From Butyriboletus loyo (taxonomy: Eukaryota > Basidiomycota > Agaricomycetes > Boletales > Boletaceae), in NCBI GenBank assembly GCA_038093515.1, contig JBBPSI010000005.1:124001-188000 (forward strand): DNA of 64,000 bases, given 5' to 3'. This document shows positions 11,665-21,397 of the stretch, one piece after another. Numbering within the stretch: position 1 is the first letter of the stretch; each line of letters opens with the position of its first letter. The position numbers and the translations under genes were made by a program. The notes under the pieces were generated by a model. It saw only the letters and a program-made list of their open reading frames with translations. It did no database searches and was not told the DNA's origin.

Positions 11665-12051
11665 GGGAGAGCTCTGGCAAGTCGCAAAGGACCTGCCCCG
11701 GGAGACGAACAGTAAACGTGTAATTGGTACTAGTGTTCTTCCACCATATGGCTCATGAAGCTATACTTAACACTGACTTCCCACTCCGCTCGCCGCATTA
11801 CCGTACTATGGGCATGTTGGACAGCCAGACGCTGCTGTGTCCTGTTTCCGGTGCGACGGCGGTAGAATCTGATGATGATCTCGGAGCTGTTCGGCGTACA
11901 TTTGGTGCTATACGTCTCCGTGCTCACGGGAAACGTTCTAATGTTTGGAACGACTAGCCGGACCGCGGCGTGTTCTCATGTACAGACCACATGCTACATC
12001 GATGACTAATCAATGCGCCCAAATGTCACGGTTGGCCCGGTGCTATAGGCT
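11665..12051. other. Intergenic between arrestin A and the phospholipase D gene
   Basis: 387 bp between two minus-strand genes. Expected to hold the arrestin A promoter and the 3' region of the phospholipase D gene. Nothing else seen. Confidence 0.5.
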
Positions 12052-14356
12052 TTAAAATCCGCCCTGGCCACGCGCCCGAGCAATAGATCCTTGTACGCCT
12101 TTAAGGATACCTTTCAGCCCACTCCCGACTCCTGTCGAATCCGTCAGCGGATTTCCGTCTTGGTCGAGGTATACCCCGTCCTTCTGCAGCTCATGAAGGT
12201 GCGTGTTCTGCACTCTCCGGATTGTGTCCCGCCAGTCTTTACACACCACTGGATTATCTATCATTACGTTCACCTCCTGGCTGTGGTACCAAGACTGTGT
12301 ATCTGGCACATCAATGTCAGACAATGTCCAACGGAGCGCACTACCAACGAAACTCACCCTGGTTTCCATTCCCGGCGATGCCCACAGTATCGTCGATGAT
12401 CATCAGTTTGATCTTGAGCGCAAGTTCCAGACAAGCAATACAGTACAATTTCAATAGAGTACGTACGTGGCAATTCCGTTTTTGTGCAGATGCGTTGATC
12501 GGTTTAATCTGATCTTTTCCTGTGGCGAAATCGTTACAGTCTCCGGTGCTACCATCTGACGGTGGCAAAGCTCACCAGTGTACCAATATAATCTAAGTCT
12601 CTGCTTCTCCTCCTCGTTCAGCTGCGCAAACATTCGTTTCGAGACTTCCTCGTTTATACCACCTTGTCCAGGCAATACTTCTCCTCCATCATTATATCCA
12701 ACATCGACGTATAGCGTGCACTCGATCCCACGGCGCACAGCATTCAAGACACCTTCTACCACGGGTGCCGCGTTAAACGTTGGCGACTGTATGAATACAT
12801 TATTCTTCGCGTATTTCAGACCCGCAAGCCAGGCAGAATCCTGAGCATTGAGTGTTGCGCTGTCCGGATTGCCCAATTTTCCGTACGGCGCACGATTCAA
12901 GATAACCATGGGACATTCCTCGTGTGGTGCGTGGAAGACGTGAGGTAAGTATTCATCATCAGGTGATCCAGGCAATGCGTATTCGATGGTGCCGTGTGTA
13001 TTCGGTTGATTATCTGCGTCTATAATAAAGGACATCAACCCTCGAGATCGTGCGAACATAAATAGGGACCAACTAAGATGTTCGGTAACTGTTTGATATC
13101 TCCCCGAGATGAAGATTTGGCCATCTGATCTTGCTTCCGGGGAAATTTCATCACCCGTCAACTTGTGGTAAAATTCTGCACCTTTCCTTCCATCGAGGAG
13201 ATGGATCGATGCATATTCATTGTCCATTCCGAACTTGTAGCCACCCTCGGGTTTTTTGAATGGTCGGGTCAACAAAGGCAGCCTCGGGTGCATTGGCCTA
13301 AACCAGCTAATGAGGGCCGTGTCGTAAAATGCATCCACGATGGGTCCTTCGAGGTGTACCATCATCTCCATGTTTGCACGATCTTGAATATTATTCGAGT
13401 TCACCAACGCTACCTTCCGGTCGACGATCATGAATTTGCAATGGAAGGTTCCAAGCAAGGGTCTAGGGCCAATGTGTCGAATTATACGGTCGAAACATCT
13501 GATCTGAGATGTCACTCACCGGTGAAAATTCACGAGCTCGAAATCGAGCCATGGCATCTCACTCCTCCTCGGCAGTTTGACTTCATCACTCAACCATTCA
13601 TCTTCTTCGACAAGAACATGGCTTTCTGTGAGCATCTTCAAATTCGCGCGGTCGTACATCATCTTCACAACGACTTTCTTTCCTCGTTTCTCCGCCCGTC
13701 TCGATAGCTCTTTGAAGGCGTCGCAAATGAATTTGGATGCCTTGGATGCTTCCCAATAGTTTGTAGCGAGGAAGACTTCGTGCTCTGCGTTGACGATACA
13801 ATCGTAATAGTGTTGCATGATGTCTGGTATCCTGAAAAAAACTTAGCCTTCATATCACACATCGCCTTGGAGAATCCTACAAGGATATTATAGACAAGTT
13901 CACGACTCCTCTGGAACCCAAAAGAGGTGGGGATACGACACCAGCCCAAGGGTCGCTGTCAAGTGTAGCCAGAACATCCACGTATATCTGAAACCTTTAC
14001 ATCTAGAACCGCCGCGACGAACGCGATATCGCACCCACCTTTAAAAACAGATCACTGGGTCGCGAACCGAAATTGCCACACTGAGCCGCCAAGTCGAGGT
14101 CCTCTTGCGTAGGCTCGATCGCCTGAATGTATTCTACGTCCTTCTTCCCTGTGTGCTGGAAAAGCCCTTTGAACGCCCCTAGATGGCCATGATCAGAAAG
14201 GCTGTGGTGGTTCTTGGGATGCTCGTCATAAAGCGTCTTCGCGAGATGACCCGGGGACACATCATGATCATGATCTGGTTCGGTCGCCGTAGCAAACGCA
14301 GTAATCAGCGTCTTGCCCGAGTGGACGAGGGAGTAGACCCTCTCTGAGATGGCCAT
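12052..14356 (-). CDS. Phospholipase D-superfamily protein with two HKD motifs
   Basis: Complement of 12052..12302, 12358..12412, 12467..12519, 12576..13462, 13520..13831, 13881..13987 and 14039..14356; 660 aa. HKD enzymes hydrolyse or transfer phosphodiester bonds through a phospho-histidine intermediate. HKD1 is HCKFMIVD at about residue 250, preceded by LLGTF and followed by NSNNIQDRANMEMMVHLEG. HKD2 is HIKLMIIDD at about residue 559, followed by GNGNQDTQSWYHSQEVNVMIDNP. HKD2 becomes visible only when a short exon (12467-12519, reading GKDQIKPINASAQKRNCH) is recognised; reading through gives a false Tyr in place of His. There is no secretion signal or PX/PH domain, so it belongs to the short fungal PLD-like group rather than SPO14-type enzymes. 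Substrate unknown. It lies between two arrestin-like genes on the same strand. Confidence 0.88.
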
Positions 14357-14670
14357 TGAACGTTATGATGATCACTGGCGATTTCACGGTATTTATACCA
14401 CCAGCAGACTGCGCCGGTGGTTGCCATCAGCCTCCACTGGCAATCCGATCGCTATCGCTACTGGCTAGAAACAATGCCTCCGTGCAAGGCCAAAATATAA
14501 TTATAATGTCTAGTACTAGTAGTATGATACCCCTGCGCAGTCCCGGAATGTACACAGCCAGTTACACCCGAATAACTCGAGTGACGTTTATTACCGTATA
14601 AACATAGAATACCGAACGAAAAGTTGTATAGCTTTATTTAATCTCTTAAATAAATGGTGCAGCGGTATGT
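14357..14670. other. Intergenic between the phospholipase D gene and arrestin B
   Basis: 314 bp with the presumed promoter of the phospholipase D gene. Nothing else recognised. Confidence 0.45.
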
Positions 14671-16091
14671 TCAAGATCTGTCGATCCAAGGGTGTGTGAC
14701 CAGACGAATAGGAAACGCCTGATAAAGTTGCGGAGGAATGGATTTCAATGGACCAGGGGGGGCGAGCAATGAAAGCACCAAGAAATCCTGATATGCAAGG
14801 TGTTCGAACTCCAAGGTTCCGAAATAAGTAGACGAGACTCACCCTGACTTCGACCACGGAGGTAGTAAAACCAGGGTATCCGATCGGCCGTTCGCAATCT
14901 ATTTCACCGTCCCAGCTCAGGGTCGCCGTGTCGCCTGAGAGAGGCTCGATAGCTGTTATGGGATTGGGGAAAACCCTGGCTATACCGAGCACTTCTTCTT
15001 GAACATTTGTCCAACGTCCAATCAACACGGTCGTCCGTCGGAGAAGGAATACATGAATGGGTCTCTCGAGGCATATGTCGCTTTCTGTTACATGTCCGGC
15101 GATGCTATTCAGAAATGACGCTGAGGAGCAGAGTGATATATGAAACGGGACAGTCTCAGACGACGAGAATATTCGAACTGAGGGTACGAAGAGCTTGGGG
15201 AAAAGGTTAACTACCTGTGAATGGACTTTGCACTGCATGGCTCACATGACATTGGGCAATAAGCGGCTCTTTACCTTCACTTGAGGATGCTTTGGTCATT
15301 CCCCAAATCTCTTCTTGCCATTCTTCTGGGCAGATTTTCATGGAAGAGAAAGAGGCGGGTGATGGCCTGGGTGGACGAACTCGAGGGCTATAGCGTAAAT
15401 ACGCAGACAGACGCACATCCCTGCATAATTTCGGATGAGCTCGAAGCCCTCAATGCACATACGTATCACTGACTTGGTCCGGGAAAAAAATGGATATGTG
15501 ATTTTCCGGACTACAACGTTTAGCGAGTGCACAATAGCCACTCGACATGGGTTCTTGATAGACATGGAAGGTGGAAGACAATGCGGGCGACCATGATTTT
15601 TGTCCCGATATGCAGCAGGGAAGGATAACGAGACAGGCAACAGGCTGGGACACACGTCACTGGTCGAGTCGCTTCTCCGCCACAGTAGACGCTCTTTGGA
15701 GAAAAGAGTATGCAATAATACCCCCGATCTCGTTTTCACCCGAATTTGTGCCTCTAACTATGTCGAAGATCAAGATGGCGATAAGGAGAAGAGGGGAAGT
15801 GGTACGAACCTTGACCACGACAGACACGATTTTTTTCCTGTCAGCTGGTGCGAACTCACCATACACAGCGCTGCATAGCCCAAAAGTAGGTACGCCATCC
15901 TCCTCCCGACAACCGCGCAATGTGAGAGACATGCCATGTTCTTCGTATGTGAAAGCACAATTTTCGCGGTAGTGAACTGTCTGCCTTGGTGTCCTTTGAA
16001 TGCACTGCTCCCCAGGTAACGGCGTCGAAGAGTAATCAGGTGGGATAGAGGGTGAATAATCTGGAAGATCTATGTCGGTGAACATTTCCAT
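14671..16091 (-). CDS. Arrestin-like protein B
   Basis: Complement of 14671..14787, 14843..15193, 15246..15420, 15474..15757 and 15810..16091; 402 aa. Same architecture as the neighbours: a Pro/Tyr-rich N-terminus with LPDYSPSIPPDYSS, then LPGEQ; GLCSAVYGEF and IVSVVVKLEAQIRVK in the first sandwich; LLWRR; LPPSMSIKN; YSPRVRPPRPSP; KICPEEWQEEI; the second sandwich from LFVPSVRIFSSSETVPFHISL; LSWDGEI; and the ending DFLVLSLLAPPGPL with FPIRLVTHPW. Introns are 48-53 nt and in phase. The GEG element between the second-sandwich strands, seen in paralogues A and C, is degraded here. Probable membrane-cargo or receptor adaptor in the cytosol; partner unknown. The start is the first Met of the open frame. 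Confidence 0.82.
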
Positions 16092-17461
16092 AGTGGAACA
16101 GGCCGGAGCGATTAGCAGACGCGAGCGAGAGGTCCCATGGCGAGGCTCGGAGTATATATGAGGAACAGCCTACAACGCTCCCGGTAAGTATGCAGCGTCT
16201 TCGAACACTGTTGCGGTGCCGTGTGGTCAGGAACCAGGCGATGCCTGAGATAATCGAGTGACAGTGCCGGATCGTATCCGCAGCCCGTTGATGGCGCATG
16301 ATGCGCTACTAAGAGTAATGCCAATAAGCGGTGTAGGGTGCTGTGTCAACTGCTTACCATACAATGAGCATGGATACCACATTGCTCGGATAAACACAGA
16401 CATTTTGATCCGTATTGACTGAGAGTTGGTAGTCTATGGCTGTCCCGTATCATGATGGGTGGCAAGAGGTCGATGGGAACTGGATTTAGCAACTAATTTG
16501 GTTGGCAGTACGAGGACGTGCCCTCACACAACTTCCCACTGATAAGGCTCGAGGTTGGACACTCTGCCAGTCCTCAAACGCGTTCGTTGACTCCATAGAA
16601 ACATGGGATTGGCAAGTAACTTACCAGCAGGTCACACAGGTGAAACGTACATACACAGCTCTGTTTCTCGCTATTATTTTCTGGGGTTGTGCATGTCATA
16701 CTGACGGTAAGCTATTCCGCTTTGCGCTATGATTGCATGTGGTATATTGGGAGTCATATTAAGCTAACTTTGGAGTTTCTTGACATCTGTCTGCCTCGCT
16801 TCCTGAATCAATGGTGCCTCTTGGGAGTGACATTGTGTCTCAACGTCAACGCTCATCTGTCACAGGTCCCGTCCCTCAGTCATCCAGAAAGTGTGTTGGC
16901 ACCGTCGGGCACAATCAAAAGTGAGGGACTGTGTAAACTCAAGGGTAAATTGACTGCATTACATTGCATTGCCATGCCCCTTCCTATCTCGTGACAGGAT
17001 AGAGGTACAGTTGATATGCTCATAATGCATAGGCTCATAATACATAAACCCTACACTCAGGGTGATCCAAACCTTGACTAAACCTAGTCTCGCTTAATGG
17101 TCATTAGGAACCGTTGTTATGCATTATGAGCATATCAACTGTACAGGGGAAAGCAACACACAGAACCAGTCATCCGAGGGAAGTGTCCAGAATCTGCATG
17201 AATGGAAGCTATAGTACCTCGATTCAGAGCACGCAAACAATTGGAGCTATCAGTTCGGCGAGAAGCTCATCGAGGGTCGCATCAATGGATACTAGACATT
17301 GTAATGGATTGAGCTGGATGTCACAGGCAACATTAATAGACTGGGCGAATCAGCATTGGAAAGCAGGAGGGAAGTTCACCGGGCGCATAGTAATTTGGAT
17401 CGATAGGGGAAGTATGATCACGATATACCACTAGATTGACCATCATATGCCCACGTAAGTA
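16092..17461. other. Intergenic between arrestins B and C, with a MITE
   Basis: 1.37 kb without a convincing gene. ORFs here are short and lack motifs. It contains the 134-bp inverted-repeat element described at 17008-17141. The part next to 16091 should be the arrestin B promoter. Confidence 0.55.
17008..17141. mobile_element. Mariner-type MITE with 23-bp perfect terminal inverted repeats
   Basis: The element runs from CAGTTGATATGC to GCATATCAACTG and is flanked by TA on both sides (17006-17007 and 17142-17143). The arms are perfect inverted repeats of 23 bp, or 26 bp with the flanking GTA/TAC. CAGT termini plus a TA target duplication are hallmarks of Tc1/mariner (pogo/Fot1-like) elements. 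At 134 bp it cannot encode a transposase, so it would be a non-autonomous derivative. The 88-bp interior has no ORF. No second copy was noticed in the window. Confidence 0.72.
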
Positions 17462-18903
17462 CTAAGTCATGGCATCATTGGACCAAGGATCTGTCGTGAG
17501 CTGTATTGGGCTGGAATATGTTACACCCAGCAGTGGTGATTTGAGTGGTTGTCGAGGAGTAACCGACAGAACGATAGAGTCCTGTGTCGGGGAAAGGTAG
17601 CAATATGGTACATTAGAACTCGAGCGGATGATCATACCTTGACGGAAACTTGGTTCGTAGAGAAACTGGGAACGGTGACCTCTTCGCTACATCTGAGTAC
17701 GCCGTCCCAATCAAGGGAATCCAAAGAGGATGTCGTAGAAAAGTGCGATGTCTTGAAGGTAAGGACTGTGAAGGTACCATTTCCCCCTCGCCGAGGTTGT
17801 GACCCGCCGTAGAAGCTTGACCGTGTATTCTGACGCTTGATTGTCGGAGCAGATATACTCTAATGACTACTCCCCCATTCCGTTGGCCAGTGGTATCCTG
17901 ATGACTGCCTTTGCCTTGCTCAAGGAATGGGATAAGTGACGCGGGACCACCACGAATCTGTAGATGAAACGGGATTGTATCTGAGAAGGCATAGGTCCGC
18001 ACAGAGGGAATGAATAACTAGAGGCGTTTTATGCATTTGAGCACGGTTCATTGTACGTCAACATGACTCACGAGAGATTCTACAGGTGCCAACCCCGAAC
18101 CCTGTGACATTGGTACGGTACACATAACCATAACTTCATGCCATTCCTCAGGGGAGGATTTCACGGTAGACATAAATGGCAAGTCATTGGGAAGCATAGG
18201 CAGGTGCGGTCGACTTCGCGGACGGTACACGAGGGGCACCTTTACACTGAAGAAGGATCATAAATAAAGTCTCAGGTCGCATAGTCACAGTAAGTACTTA
18301 CGCCTGGTTGCCCTTCAAAAAGGATAGGAACTGCCGTGAACGTGACAACTCAATTGTCAGCGAGTACGAGCAAGCCGCACGAGGTTCACTACTCTCGAAA
18401 GTCGGCGGCAACACCCTGACCTGGACTCCATCATCGAAGGTACGCGGGAAGATGACTCCGAAAGGGATGGTTCGAGGACAACCTTGTGCATGAGACGCAC
18501 TCCACAGTACGTAGGTCGTAGAAAGAAAGGTAGTCGAAACAGGAACCCCAGAAACAAGAAGAAACTGGCCCTCGAGCTGAGATGTCATAAGAAACCCGAC
18601 CGCAAACGTATAGAGATTAACTTTCACCTTTAAGATCACAGAAGTTAAATCATCCGTTACGTTGCTGAGTATCACATCCCCTTGGATGACTCCACTCCGA
18701 CCGTATATGGGGTATATGCTGCTAGGATACTGGTCTCTAAGAACAATGGCAAGGTGGTCCGTTATTCTACGATACACCCCAGTAGGACGTCGCGACGAGG
18801 CATGGTGAGTGAATTCAACAGTTTGTTCTCCTGGTAAGACCCCACTCGAGTAGCGCGGCGAGGGAGCAGACGGTGTGTATGGGGGCAGGGTATCGTGTCC
18901 CAT
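17462..18903 (-). CDS. Arrestin-like protein C, possible frameshift near 17740
   Basis: Complement of 17462..17581, 17638..17765, 17822..18017, 18072..18246, 18302..18576 and 18628..18903; 389 aa in this model. N-terminus LPPYTPSAPSPRYSS, then LPGEQ; SVILKLEGQFLLVSG; VLWSA; VRVLPPTF; VPLVYRPRSRPHLPM; KSSPEEWHEV; second sandwich LFIPSVRTYAFSDTIPFHLQI; LDWDGVLRCSEEVTVPSF; DSIVLSVTP; and SPIQLTTDPWSNDA at the end. The join between exons 4 and 5 is doubtful. The 56-nt intron used here keeps phase but removes HGQASTAGHNLGEGEM, which looks like the conserved GEG element. Without that intron the frame breaks before LDWDG; one extra T in a run at about 17740 would restore it. An upstream Met exists at 18948. 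Confidence 0.75.
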
Positions 18904-19412
18904 TTTGCACGACTTGGTGTGACGAGTACGGATTGAGTGTAGTGGCACGAGCGCATGCCATGGCGCAGTAGAAAAACATCACTTGCCGACGAGTCTGACC
19001 CGAAAGGCGCAGTCGGGGGCATCGAACGCATCGCCATTCTGGAGTGAACATTTTGGTTAATTCGGGAACTGTGCCGGTTTTAGGTATTTTGCGAATGCGG
19101 ACAATGCAATCGTGTGCTATCTTAAGGCCAAGGAGTCGTCCGAGTGTACCGTAAGGGGAGTCTGACTCACTGCTGTTATTTCCACCACTATTGTAGCGTG
19201 TACCAAAAGCTCGGGATCAGACATCCCGGATCCTGATTAGCCAGGGTCCTGACGGCAAGGAAAGTACTGCGACAACGGTTAGAATGACCCAACTATACAC
19301 AGTCAGAAATAGACTCCTCACAGCACTTGTTTTACAGTCCACATATTTCATCTTGCTGTATCCAGCACTCATGCATTAATTACAAAGGCGGTACGAGAAA
19401 ATGAATTCTACA
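18904..19412. other. Intergenic upstream of arrestin C
   Basis: 509 bp holding the presumed arrestin C promoter and the 3' region of the dynactin gene. No coding signal. Confidence 0.5.
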
Positions 19413-21241
19413 CTAATCCGCGTCTGGTTTGTCATCCTTTGAGACCACACTGGGTCCAAGGTCGACAACGGTGTAGAAGGAAAATGTTTTGACCTCAGGG
19501 GCCTTTGCTGTTCTGGATGGTGTGCCTGCGCCGTCCTCGGAAGGCAGAGGGTCATCGGACCGGTACGTATATGAGACCATCATGTTGAACTGTGGGCACA
19601 TCAGTCCGTCGATGTCGGCCATAGAAGGAGGTACAAACCTTGACGTTGCCTTTGAAACCTGGCTTAATATTTGCCTCGCCTCCCACGATGGTCACGTTTG
19701 CCCTCCTTTCCAGTACGCCAACGCTTTTAAGGCGACTGCGTGGTTCCTTGTCTCTGACGCCCCTTCCAACATCTCCAATTCCAATTCCAAGCTCGTCGTC
19801 CTCCACTCCAAACATGTCTTCGTCATCGTCGTATTCCCATGCCTCTGCAAAGGCTGCAACAGAAAACGGCGTGGTTGGCAGCGACACCTGGTATGAACGC
19901 CCGTCCGCAACTCTCTGGGGAGATAGTCGCACTTGGATCGGATCATATAACGGGTTGGTCAGAGCGAGCTGAAAGGGGCTACTTGTTCCGGCATGCATAA
20001 CACCACTTTTGGCATCTGAACCGGTGCTTGGAACCTTGCCCGCCACTCGTTTGGCTGCTTGCGTTTGAGGAAAGCCAACAGAAATAGCGGGCAAGTAATT
20101 GGCCGCCACAAGCTTGATCTTGTAACGCACGGACTGTGCCTTTTGCTCCGGCTTGATCAATATATGTCTACATGCTGGACATCGCTTCGAGACTTTCGAG
20201 TGCAGGGGTATCCGATGCGGTCGTAGGTCGCTTGGACATGATTGAGTAACTAGTTTGTCCAAACTCGCTGACAGTACCTCGGGCGTGGTGGTGTCGTCCA
20301 GCTATTTCCCCACCGTTGTTCAAGCTTGGCCACCTCTTCAACGGTTTCCATGCGTCTGAGAAGTTCGACATCCGCGTCGTCTCCACCGCCACCCAGCTGA
20401 CTGAACACAGCGGTTTCCACCCTACTCTTGTACTCGGGCATCTCGTCTTTGTTTGCTGTTCTATCTCGACCGGCACGACTGCGACCCAACGGGCTATACT
20501 TGCTAACCCCGGGAATATCGCGCGCGAGCGCGGCAGAGGCAGCGGCTGTAGCGGAGGACGTGTGTAGGTGATGAGATATTGCTGGCAAGTGCGATGAAGA
20601 TGAAAGGGATGATGTACGCAGAAAAGGCTCGAAGTGCTCTTTTAAACGTTCAAACTCCAATGATTCCGGGGCAGAGTCTTCGAACTTTTGTAACTGCGCT
20701 AAATATATCATATCAGCAAGACCAGAGCGAGGGATATATCAATGTCCCTCACCTGCTAGCCCAGTCGGTTTCTCAAACGTGATACCGACCTCGGCCGAGT
20801 CCCAGCGACAATGACCACAATACAAAAAGTACGGAGCTTCTCCGATATTACTGAGCGAAGCCGAGGGCCGACCATCACCGTCATCGGGGGGGTCAGATGC
20901 TACTACAGACAAAGTGGAACGACATATGGGGCAAGAGAAACAATTGCGTGCACATCTATGGACGATGAAATTAGACATCCACACCAGTCAAAAGTGGCTC
21001 ACCGGTTCTTTTCGGCTCTTACACTTGCACTAGGGACCTCGAATAAGCAGTTAGGGCAGTAATAGCCACTGACTTCGACAGAGACACATCGATTGCATCG
21101 GACCGCATCACATTCCTCGCAAAAATAAAGGTTGTGCAATGGGTGAAAGTTTGCAGAGGATGAAACTAAGGTCGGCGGTGGTGGAGTCTGCAAGTTTGAC
21201 CCAGACATGCAAGGGCAGTAGTATTGGATGCTTGGCCACAT
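19413..21241 (-). CDS. Dynactin subunit 4 (p62)
   Basis: Complement of 19413..19589, 19639..20230, 20278..20698, 20753..20955 and 21003..21241; 543 aa. Dynactin p62 is part of the pointed-end complex of the dynein activator. The N-terminus carries the family's Cys-rich zinc-binding region: IQYYCPC, HNLYFCEECDAVRCNRC, YYCPNCLFEVPSASVRAEKNRC, NCFSCPICRSTL and YCGHCRWDSAEVGITFEK. The middle has a Ser-rich segment and a helical LRRMETVEEVAKLEQRW region. Then comes DLRPHRIPLHSK with KRCPACRHILIKPEQK and YKIKLVAANYLP. The C-terminal half is beta-rich, ending in a short acidic tail. The start at 21241 (MWPSIQYYCPC) was chosen because homologues begin a few residues before the first Cys pair; an upstream Met lies at 21268. 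EGT1 ends 157 bp upstream on the same strand. Confidence 0.92.
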
Positions 21242-21318
21242 CTCGACGTGTGTATGTGTACAAAGCAACCAGAGTTCGAGTTGGTGGTGATTGAAAGACC
21301 ATCAAATGCTAATCATTC

Positions 21319-21338
21319 CACACACACACACACACACA
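21319..21338. repeat. (CA)10 microsatellite
   Basis: Perfect dinucleotide repeat in the 157-bp gap between the EGT1 stop and the dynactin p62 start. Confidence 0.9.
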
Positions 21339-21397
21339 TCTTACATAATCGGCAACCATCCTGATACAAGTACATGTAACGCTCGCCCTCCCACATC

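Noticed and set aside
12463..12575. Loss of the second catalytic His in the phospholipase D-family gene
   Set aside because: Reading exon 4 straight through gave Tyr-Ile-Lys in place of His-x-Lys. An intron at 12520-12575 followed by a 53-nt exon restores QKRNCH joined to IKLMIIDD, so both HKD motifs are intact.
17114..17434. 106-aa plus-strand ORF starting in the MITE
   Set aside because: It begins inside the inverted repeat and has no protein-like features; likely chance.
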